Positions 12,201 through 23,405 of a DNA stretch of 64,000 bases are shown in pieces. Every line of letters starts with the position of its first letter. The stretch's first letter is position 1. The notes beneath the pieces are model-generated. The model was given only the letters and a program-made list of their open reading frames with translations, did no database searches and had not been told where the DNA came from. The stretch covers positions 16,413,751 through 16,477,750 of the forward strand of contig OU744447.1 of the NCBI GenBank assembly GCA_916610825.1. Direction: 5' to 3'. Source of the stretch: Haliclystus octoradiatus. Lineage: Eukaryota > Cnidaria > Staurozoa > Stauromedusae > Haliclystidae. Made by a program: the position numbers and the translations under genes.

Positions 12201-15200
12201 GAGTTCATTCAATCCAGAGATACATCTTCAAGTGACAGATATCGCAATGGACAATCTAGCAAAGCCGTCATGCATGAAAGTCTTCATAAAAGCATCAAAA
12301 ACAGACCAGCTTCGAAAAGGCTGTCACGTCTATATAGGTTGTGGCTCGCAATCTTTGTGTGCAGTAACGGCAATGTCGGCCTATCTAAATTTGCGAGGAA
12401 GCCAATCAGGGCCTCTCTTTCTTCTGCAATCAGGCCAGCCACTCTCAAGGGAACGTATGTCAAGCTGGTTGAGAACAATCTTCACAAATGCCAAAGTACC
12501 TGGTAATTACTCCACCCACAGTTTCCGCATCGGAGCAGCGACAGTAGCTGCTAAGAATGGGGTACCTCCTCATTTGATCAAAGCATTGGGACGATGGACG
12601 AGTAACGCGTACCTTCTCTATACAAGAACAGATCCCAGTGAATTGGTCAAGTTGGCGCTTGCTCTGTCATAACTCTACATGTGCCTGGCAGTGCTTGGGA
12701 CTTGTATGGTGGGAATACCAGGTCGACCTGTCATTCTCCTCCAGGCACCTCGGAGCTTCTGTTTGGTGGTGACAGGTCTGCTGTCTACGGTAGCCTAGCC
12801 CTGGTTATGGTCAACCGCCAGCCGTCCCATCAACCAAGCACCAAAAGCCAAACAATATATTACAATATCAATGATACAGACATAGATTTTAAATGTGGTT
12901 AAATCAAAGATTTAAGTGAAGTTAAAATGATGTATGGTGTGCTACTGTTAGGCTATCTAGGACCTGTTTATTAGTAGCGGAAGTGAACAAGATGCAATGA
13001 TAAAACCGCAGCAGGTTAGCGGATCGACTACTGAAGCAATACGAGTCGGTGAGTGTAACAGTACCCCTTTGTATGTGTGCGCATGTCCCAAAGGGCTGGG
13101 TGTGTCAATCACTCTTGCCATCGTGATCTAGCTTGCTAGTTGCTTTTGAGAAGCTCTTGAATTTTCATGTTGCTACCTCTTTGAGAATCGTGAAGATCTT
13201 GCTTTTGCAAATTCCGGGCATATCACTCTACTACATACTATCATGTGCTACATGTGCAATAACATTTTCCAATTGTCTCATTCAAATGCAATGTGGCATC
13301 CTTGTGACATCAAGGTATGCCGATGCTAAACTGCACATTGTCATCACTTTATTTTATGTGCTATACTGCACTTTTTGAGTATTGTGCTATACTGCACTTG
13401 TATAGTATGTGCTATACTGCACAGTACGGAGTATGTGTTACACTACACAGATTCATCATCATAGATTAGTATGTGCTACACTGCACATTACGGATTTTGT
13501 GCTATACTGCACTTGAGGAAATTGCTATACTGCAATGAGGCTAACCGATATTGCAACTGATCAGTTTTTCTCCACACCCTCCCTCCTCTCTCTCTCGACA
13601 TGGTTAGGTAAGTATATTAGGTATTCCACTGACATAGCAGTGTGACGGGTGCTTGGTTTTGGTGGTGACAGGTCTGCTGTCTACGGTAGCCTAGCCCTGG
13701 TTATGGTCAACCGCCAGCCGTCCCATCAACCAAGCACCAAAAGCCAAACAATATATTACAATATCAATGATACAGACATAGATTTTAAATAAGCATATGA
13801 AGGTTAAATGGCACACTTCCCAAATGATTTCATGTTCCAAAAAGACCATGACGCCAGTAGAGGAAATCCGCATTTGCATAAAAAGAAGCAAGAAGTCATC
13901 TTTCTCCGTTGCGACATAATCAGATATCTCCTATTTGAGTACTTTCTCTTATTGGCCATTTGAGTGTAATAGCTCCACTAGTAGATGGATCAAACATTTT
14001 TCATAGTACATTTGAATGTGAATGATAACATGAGTAAGATTGTGTAATAAACTTACTTGGATATCACCAACTTTAGGACTGTTTGGTGATTTACTCCATT
14101 CATAACTGACAATACCCTGAGAGAACAAATCAATAAATACAGTTAGCTAGTTATTTAAATCAATTTCCCAACAAAATTGTAAAATGTTTACGACGTAGCT
14201 GAATCATTTTACTATTTTCAAAAACAATTGACAACAGTTTAAACAAGATTCGCTTCAGAGAATCTTTTGATTAAATTTTGATGGCTATAGTTGAGTTACT
14301 ATCGACTTATCACATAAGATTTGTCTATTTGTGACTGATGCCAAAACTTGTTGAATTACGCAAAGTGTTTAAAAATACAAAATACATTCGATTGGTTTTT
14401 TATGAAAACAAAATTTTGTTTACCTTATCATCCGAACTACCATTGCCATAGAGAGTAACATGATTCCTTGGCATTGTGAGAACAACATCATTGCCAGCTC
14501 TTGCAACAGGAGGATAATCTTTTTCTTTAAAAGAAAAGAGAGAATCATCAACATTTTTATTTATTGGTTGTATGATTTTAAACAGACCCAATTCTATAGA
14601 TTAGCATGTTTACAAACAAAGTACTTTGATAGAATATAGCAATTCAAACTAACGCAGGATTTGACCAATATAGACTGACCAGATAGCTGTTTTACAAAGA
14701 TGATTGCTAATGGAGGTTTGACTATAACATGAAAATAATTTAACAATCATGAAATCCTCCCTCCACACAACTGTGTGCTAATAAAAATGGTTTATCCTTT
14801 GTAAAACTGGTAAAACTCAACTTTTTAGATCAATGTTTGAGTAAATTTACTGAAAAAAGCTGTAAAATCAAAATTTTATTTTTTATATTGTTCCAATGAT
14901 TTGAGCTTGATATTCAGTATTACATTTTGCCTTTTCCTTCTGAACTTTCGCAGCCTTCTGAAAACCAGTTTTGTCAGACCCTGCCCCCAATGCATACACA
15001 TACAATTCTGATTCCTAGTTTAAACTTCAATTAAAAATGGTTGATTCAAATAAAACTTTTAATGGATCATTAATACTTGAACAGAATGCGAACATTGTTT
15101 TCCTAATAATTTCTTTTTGTGACGTACTGTAGTTACATTAACTGTGTAAGTTGGTAATTTGGACATTGAGGGATACTTGCAATTTTAAAGCTTAATGTGT

Positions 15201-18200
15201 ACATAGGGAAGTTGTGTTTAGCTGAAGTGTCAGTTTAGGGAGATCAGATGACTTACCTTGATTTACTGTCACTGTAGATTCAATGCTGTCAAGTTCACCA
15301 TCAGAATCTGTCACTGTTAACCTATAAGTGTGTAACATCAACAGTTTATTGTGTGTTTAGAATGTCATACAATGAAGTAAAATCAATTTGACAGTGTATG
15401 GACCATCGGAATAAAGAAGTAGCTTTAACAATAGAAAAACTTTTGGTATCGGTGATAAAAAAATAGCAATGAAATTTGCTTAAAAAAATGTGTCACTTTT
15501 AAAAAATGAATTGATAATCCAAAACATCGACAAATTACATGTATTTCTTTGTTTATATAACAATATCATTCTATCTAAAATATGTCAGACAAGCCGTTTT
15601 ATCAAGATCTATCTTGTTGTGAAATTCCTTTGGCTTGAACTGAAATTGAATATGTGAAACTACAGAATTGAATATTCGCCGTCAAATCAGATACCAACGT
15701 TTATTTTACTTAAAAAAGAGTTACCACACGCTTGTAAATGAGTGTATTCGTATTTGCTAAACTAAGGAAACCAGAAATCACTAGTCTCTGATGATGTGTG
15801 TCTCCCAACTTTTTTTGTTTAATAAATATGAATACAAACACGGCAAGTATGTGGCAACGCTTCAATATAAAGACATAATAAAATAGACAACAGCATTAAA
15901 AATCTAATAGGGACACAGATTAAAAATGTTCTCACTTGAAAGTATAGACACCAGATGTAAGTTTCTTGAGTTGTAATATGGGACCGTCTTCACCAACCAT
16001 TGTAATTTTATTGTCTGTGTCTATGGGTGCTTTTAATAATTCCCATTTGTAGCCTGCAATTTTATCATCATCTGAACTCTCTGTTTAGATAAAAATTCAA
16101 TGGTTTGCAATAAACATGGATGGAATATATAAATAACAACAAAAATATTGATTTACTGACTCTTTTCTTGGACACAAGACAAAGTCTGCACACCTGGATC
16201 AAAAGTCTCATAATTACTACACTGCAACAGATAAAACAGTTGAACATACTCAAACTAATCAAGTAATGTTGTTTCAGCACAGGCCTATATCTAGACCAAT
16301 AATCATAGTTCATGCAGACATAGATTAAACCAACCCCAATAATGCAAATGCAATATCTGAAACGGTGAAATCTGTGTATGAATAATTACATATAAATTCA
16401 ATATTTTGCTAGAGTATAGACAGGTGACTGCTATGGCAGATTTGCTTGTGTGTGTATTATATTTCAAAAATTCATTGCATCCTTATAATAATGTTATAAA
16501 GCTAATCCATGTCAAATTGTGCTTATAATAAGTTATGAAATTAAAACAGATATGTAAATCACACAATATCTATCACTTACTTGAGCCATCAATAACAACT
16601 TCATTTGTAGGAAGAGTGACAGTCTGTTCTTTTGGTTGTACATCAGCACGTGGAGGATGATTCAGTCTTGGTGCTGCAAAGGAAGAGTTTAGATTCTAAT
16701 AACAATGATCATATGAGGATTTTCTTTGAGAAACAGTGATTGAAAATTGAAACTGAGAATGCAGTGATTTGTATAAAAACAGATAACATGCAAAGGAGGT
16801 TTGGTAAGCTGCAACCATAGTACTCAAAACCAATGAAAGTATTACGGTAAGCTCAATTAAATCTTCAAAATATTATGGAAGATAAATACTATTGAGAAGC
16901 TGTTGGAAAACTTACAATGCAAGATTAATTCATATTTTAAAGAGTTATTGTATAATAAATAATTTCTTCAGCTATGAGCTAAATATTACGGATTGGAATT
17001 TTGAGAGAACATCCAATGATCTTAACGCATTTTCTTTACAATCAATTTCTGCAGTCTTACCTGGCTTTACGGTGACATTGACGAAACCCATACCACGTGA
17101 ATGTGCTCCTGTTACAACGACTTTGAATTGATAGATACCAACAACATCAAGCTAACAAAATAATGACACACACATAGACATGGTAATAACATATCTCATT
17201 TGATCCTAAATTACTTTTCACACATCACCCTTGTGAAAAACAGTTCAGGAGTTCATGAACAATTCATGAATGTTTAAATGTTCATGAAAATTAGAGCCAT
17301 TTCTTCATGAACTGTTCATGAACTGTTCATGAACTCCTTAACTGTTTTTCGCAGGGGCAAGAAGTAGTTTCATGTATTTTGGCCAATAATTTAGCTGAAT
17401 TATTAGCTTAGGTAAACTACATTATATTAATGGATTCATTTAACGACTAAACTGGAGCCAGATAAATGTTTATGTAACAATGATTATAACAATAACCAGA
17501 TAAATTTCTATTTGTCTTAGCTACACCACATTATATTAACGAATTTATTTGGACTTGAATATTTATCAACGAATATTAATGAACTAAACTGGAGCCAGCC
17601 AGATATATGTTTAGACACAGTAAAACATATTCCGTTTTACAATATCATTTTCTATTGATATCAATATCAATAGTTTATCAAGCGCCATGATTCCAATTGA
17701 ATTGATATAAAGGACCTGCACATTTTCAAAACTATTAAGAATGTATCAACAAGTTTCTACTTTATATTAATTTACTAATAAAAGTGAGAGATAATGCACA
17801 AGCTTTTTTAACTTGTTTGTTATTAACTTATTTTATCACTCATGTTTATTACCGACAATGCTATTTTATAATACAAACATGGTCTGACAAAAGTAGGAAT
17901 CCTGGAATCCTAGATTCCAGAAAGTTAGACCAAATTCAGAAGAAAATTGATATTTGTGTGATTCATTAGTCAAACATCAACAAAAAAATTCAAAAGAACA
18001 TGTTCAAATGCCTCTAGGATTCCAGAAGGTTGAACATTTTGTCAGAACCTGAATACAAACAAAACACACCTACCTTTGTTAACCGGACACCGTTAGTATT
18101 TTGGCCTTCCATGTAACCGGTACTGTCACCAGGTGCTGATACTTGATACCAGTTATATTCATAAGAATCACCTAACAAATACAACAAAACTCATGCAGAC

Positions 18201-21200
18201 ACAACTACTTCATACTCTACTCTCTTTGCTTGATTCCTCGTTGGTGGGTGCACATGTTATTAGTATTTGTCTGTCCATCAATAAACAAGCACTCGTGCTT
18301 ACAGGATGACTATCAGTTATCAGTTATGCAGTTAACTGGAAAATGTTATATTATTATTATTACTATCACTGTTATCTTTTATTTTAAATTACATTACACT
18401 GACAGCATGATGACGATTCAAGACCATATTAATATTATTGAACACAATTTTGTTTTGATGTGGTGTTATTACAATTTAGAATGCAAAGCTGGATAGGTGG
18501 TAGGGTGAAACTGTCATCCAGACTACATTAACATTCCAGTTACGTAATCATAAAAAGTGCAAATCAGTTGGATAGATATCAATTTTTATTACCTTCTGCT
18601 GGTTTTGGCCATGCACTTGCATATAGGGATACTTTATTTTCTGGCAATGTAAGCACTTTATTTTCACCAGCTGACACCTTGATTGAGCCAATTGTAGGTT
18701 CTACAAAAGCAAAATTATATGATACATATAGACAATCAAACTTATGTAGAATCCAAATAATCGATTTGATGTATCCAGATGTATTTCTTTTAAATATGTA
18801 GTAGTAGTAGTAGTTCCCACGCCCACATTTGCTACATAAAAGCCACAAATCATGGCCAGGCAGGCAAAGTTAAGATTTGGGCCAAATGAAATTGAATGGA
18901 CATGCTATTCATGACCCTACATACATATTCTGTGTCCATTTGTTTAGTTCGCTAATAAATAACATATCTATCCAATACTTACTTGTGACGTGTGGTATTG
19001 GTGTAGTTGTAGGCTTCTTTGTTGTTGGAGTAGCTGTAGTAGGTAGTTGAGCAGCTGTCGGAGAAACTAAAATGCAAAAATATAGAGATAATCAAAGCTT
19101 GTGCAAGAACATGATTGATAACAATTGCAATCCTAGATCACGAAAGGATGTTGCAAAATCAGAAAGCTGGCAACTATTTAAAACTAAATTGCAATGGCTA
19201 TGTTTGAAAACACCTATCTATATGCATAGATATTCTAAAAATAAAATAAAATAATAATATTAAAATAATAATAAAATAAACCAGATAAAATGCTTCATGT
19301 TAATGCAAATTCATAGCATGAGCTGACATCAAACCCTTTCCCTGTCTTGTGGCTCTTGTAAAATAGTTTATGAAAGGTCCTATTCTGAATCATTTTATTC
19401 AAAACATTTAAGGATTTCAGAAGCTAGAAGACTTTTATCGGATCCTGTGTAAGAAAATCTTATAATCAAAACAAAAGAGTAGGTATATTAAATCATAATG
19501 TACCTTCTTCTGATAACTCCATTTGATCAGATACATTTGATTTTAGTATTGTTGCGTGTGTCTATCAAATAAGAAAGATGTCATTGTAATTATTACACGC
19601 AGTATTTTCTTTTAGACCATAGAAAATTTGGAGTAGTAATAACTGTAACATATTATGTAATAGCTACCTGCTGAAGTTTACTGCCAGGTTTGAGTAGAGG
19701 AGATTCAGAATTGATTGTTTTGTAAGTTGCCACTGTTGGTGATGGTGTGGTGCTGTTTAACAATCGACTTGATTGGTCAGTCTCACCTTCACTCACAGCC
19801 TCATGTGCAAGAGTAGGAGAAGGCATAGTAGCTGATTCAAGTATTAATCTTGTTACTGTTGTCTCTACTGCTGCTAACGTTGTTACTGGTATTGTTGTAT
19901 AAGGTGTTGTTTCAGATGTGGTAGTAGCTGTCACAGGGGGGATTGTTGTTGTAGGGGGTATAACTTTGGATTCTGAAACATCTTTTTTTGCAGCTTCACC
20001 TAGAAGAATCAAAATATTCAAGACAGATCAGACATTAGACGAGGAGGGATCAATATCCACTTGGACAAGTCTATACAAACTGCAATATTGAAGCAATTTT
20101 TTGTGTTCTTGTTCAGGCTTGTGCTTTTTATACGCATATGTGCAGTGCAGACCAAACACAAATCTTCAGGATTATGCAAAGCATGTGAGACGCTTATACA
20201 ATGTTGTTTTGCTAACACCGCATAAGCCTTTCAAAGAATTTAATTTCAAATTTTAAGTTGATGTCCTTGTAAACGATGTGATACCGTTAGGAACTGACTG
20301 CCAGAATGCCGGAAATTACCTTCTATTATTCTGTAATTTCGCACATAAGGTACGTTAATTATATAACAATAGAGTTCTAGATACCCAGTTGTGATCCTGG
20401 ATACAGTATTTTAATTTCGAAATGTATTTTTGTCTAATTTGATTGTTTTGGCAATGTTTCACCTTTAAATTACCTTTGGAGCATGTTTACTTATGTGTTC
20501 AAGAACCTCAAATGTAGAAACTGTAATTATTATTCACTCATTGGTTGCATTGCTAATCTTACCATCAATATGAAGACAGCTTCCAGTCGGTTGATCTCTA
20601 GCCCAAGGTAACTGTCTACAATCTGGTAAAACAGCAACAACCTCACTTGGTATCTCATCATTGATCTGATCTATGCATTTCTTCCTAAAGAATGTATTAC
20701 AATCTTCTTTACAGAGCATTGTAGGTAATGGTGTACTGTCTTTACATTGCATAAGCCAATAACGACATACTGATTGTAAAGCAAATTCACGACATGGTGA
20801 ATCAAATTGTCTTTCTATGTAATGAACAACTTTACGTATTCGATGATCAATTTCTTCAACAGGTATACTTGTAACATAATACGATGCTTTTTGATTGATG
20901 TATTTTGCACATGATTTTCCGCTGTATGCTTGACAAGATCCTTTATTTCTACAACAGATACAGTAATAATTTGATATATAGTATTAATAGTCACCACACA
21001 AGAAAGAGATTAGAATATCCAACAGACAACAAGTATAAAGTCACCAAGATATCAGTTTCTAAGCAACCCCTACATTGCTAGGTGATACAAAAGACACCGT
21101 CCTCATTCATTAATATGAATATTTTCCACAAGTAAATACATGAATGAATACAGAAACATGCAGTGTCCAACAAATAAATTCGGCTTCCGGAATTTTGAAC

Positions 21201-23006
21201 AATATTTTTATTTTTCACTGAATTTTTCGTTGAGGTTTGACCTATAAATCAGAATTTATCAATTTTCTTCTGAATTTGATCTAGCCTGCCGAGATCTAGT
21301 AACACAGGATCCCCACCTTTGCAGGACCCTGGAAATATGCAAAGTCGATGCTTGTGTTTGAAACAATTGTCCAACATTAGGCCTATCCAATTATAAAAGT
21401 TAATATCAATTATCTAGATCTACACAAACATAATAAGTATGGTGAAAATGTGTCTAATTGAGGAGGTTGATGGCATTGCTCCTGATGTTTTGTAGTTTTA
21501 TAGTTAAGATTGATGTTTGTTTAGTTTGTTATTTTATTGAGAATAATTTGTTTTGAAAAGATATGATATTAGAGAATGGATCGGTAAAACAACAAAATGA
21601 TATCATCATGAGATTAAATGTTAATTATTTATAGGTTTTCTTATATTAGTTAGTTATTTTTTACCATTTTAAATTCTAATACCTTTTTGATCTTGTGAGA
21701 AGTGAACGATTGTCATCATGTTTTATAGTCATTGGCTTCGCACTGAATAATTCCATACAAATTAACGATTAATGCAAATTAATAGGATTTAATAGAACAG
21801 CTTTGCTCTGTTCAGCTGACAGCTCTGTGAGATAGTTTAATTGTTTGGGAATATACTGGCATTCTGGCAAGCAAAACAATTTCATATGGGGACCTCAGGA
21901 TGTCTCTTTGATTTCATTTCAAATCACTCGCTATCCAAACAATCGGAGGTTGCAGTAGAAGAATACTTTATTTACTACAATACACCAAATATTTATTGTG
22001 CCAGTGAAACACTTCTTCGGATGTTGATGCATTCAGCTCAGAGTCATCTATTTGCAAGAGTTGGGACACTCTTTCTTTTGCCTCTCTCGGCTCCCATTGG
22101 ACAGATGCCAATCACATGATTTTATGGACACCATTCTGTTCCGTCAAACACAGGCTCAAGAAATTTGAACAAAGCGAGCAAAACAATAATATGAATTCAA
22201 AATTTGTTGTTAAAAGGCAAAACCTCGCCTTCAGTGGAACGAAATGGCGATTTTCAAGCCCCAAAAGTTGAGTGTCCCAAACTCTTATAAATAGATGGCT
22301 CGGATTTAGCTTGCTTGCGGAAATGTTAGTTGTTTTAGCTCATTTTGCAGCACATGATAAAATGTCACTTTAGAGGAATTTGAACGTTTACAGGTGCAAG
22401 AGAGTATAACAGTTTATGTTGCTTTAAATTGAAGTATTAGTAACTAGGTTATAATTATATGATAGTGTTTAATAATATAATATAATATGAGGTGAACACA
22501 TGTATGTGAGAGTGCTCAATGTTTGTTAAGACAGAGCATAATATAGAATAGACACAAAGATGAGGCAAAAGCCTTCTCCGAGTAACGGAAAAGGCTTTTG
22601 CCTCATCTTTGTGTCTATTCTATGGTAGTGTTTATAACAATAAATAACAAAAAAAAGATCATGGAGAGTGTTAACTCAGATACACATATGAATACGAAAG
22701 TGCTCAATGTTGGGTAAAACAGAGCATTATATAATAAGAGACAAAGATGAGGCAAAAGCCTTTTCCTTTACTCAGAGTTTCAAGCATTTAATTGCAATCT
22801 TCAGACGGTAAGCGATTAAACACGCAAGATCGCAATTAAACGCAATTAAATGTATCCATTTCTGAAGTTTGCAATTAAAGTGAAACTCTGAGTAACGGAA
22901 AAGGCTTTGTCTTTTATTATGTGAGTGTTTATAAAGTAAAGATATTCACAAGTTTATAACTCAAGTTAAGTGTGTTAATTGGTTAAGAATTAGCAAAAGT
23001 TGATTT

Positions 23007-23068
<62 letters not shown>

Positions 23069-23373
23069 ACTGTGATAAATGTGAAAAAGATTGAATGTCA
23101 ACGATAGTAAATAATGTAGCAAAAAGTTTAGAACAAACCTTGATAATGATGCTGTTTTTTCATTAGAAAGTGCTGAAACTGAAAAAAATAAGATAACAAT
23201 TATTATTAAATAATAAACATTTTTACTGGAGTTAACTATGTCATTGATAAATTATCAGCTGATGAAAGCATAAACATATATATATATCTATACAGCTCTG
23301 CTTACCGGTATTGAGCACTATATTGATGTTTTGCTCTTAATAAATAAATTTATTTATTTATTAAATCAACATT

Positions 23374-23405
<32 letters not shown>

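Larger units (their letters stand above)
6557..13790 (+). mobile_element. Ngaro/PAT-type tyrosine-recombinase retrotransposon with split direct repeats
   Basis: The structure is A1 (6557-7232), ORFs, B1 (12762-12893), A2 (12890-13565), B2 (13658-13790). A1 and A2 are about 672 bp and nearly identical; B1 and B2 are about 132 bp and nearly identical. A1-ORFs-B1A2B2 is the split-direct-repeat arrangement of Ngaro and PAT elements, which integrate with a tyrosine recombinase and leave no target duplication. The gag, RT/RNase H and recombinase genes follow in order on the plus strand. I see no methyltransferase domain after RNase H, which favours Ngaro-like over DIRS/PAT. It lies in an intron of the KIAA0319-like gene in antisense orientation. 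B1, A2 and B2 join at a shared taaat, and the outer ends abut the same word. High repeat identity with only two stops in the ORFs suggests a fairly recent insertion. Confidence 0.88.
20949..23138. other. Intron 2 of the KIAA0319-like gene (2.2 kb)
   Basis: No coding exon was found. It holds a diverged copy of the GGTCTGACAAAA family (21238-21335), a pair of hairpin elements (22488-22925) and a GATT microsatellite (23003-23067). Confidence 0.6.

Noticed and set aside
6557..13790. LTR retrotransposon of Gypsy or Copia type
   Set aside because: Repeats are split (A1...B1A2B2) and there is a tyrosine recombinase instead of integrase. No protease is seen.
18230..18496. 88-codon plus-strand ORF opposite the KIAA0319-like gene
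   Set aside because: Low-complexity intron sequence, antisense to a well supported gene, with no homology.
21841..22119. 92-codon plus-strand ORF in intron 2 of the KIAA0319-like gene
   Set aside because: No motif, no splice partners and no codon pattern that I can distinguish from chance.
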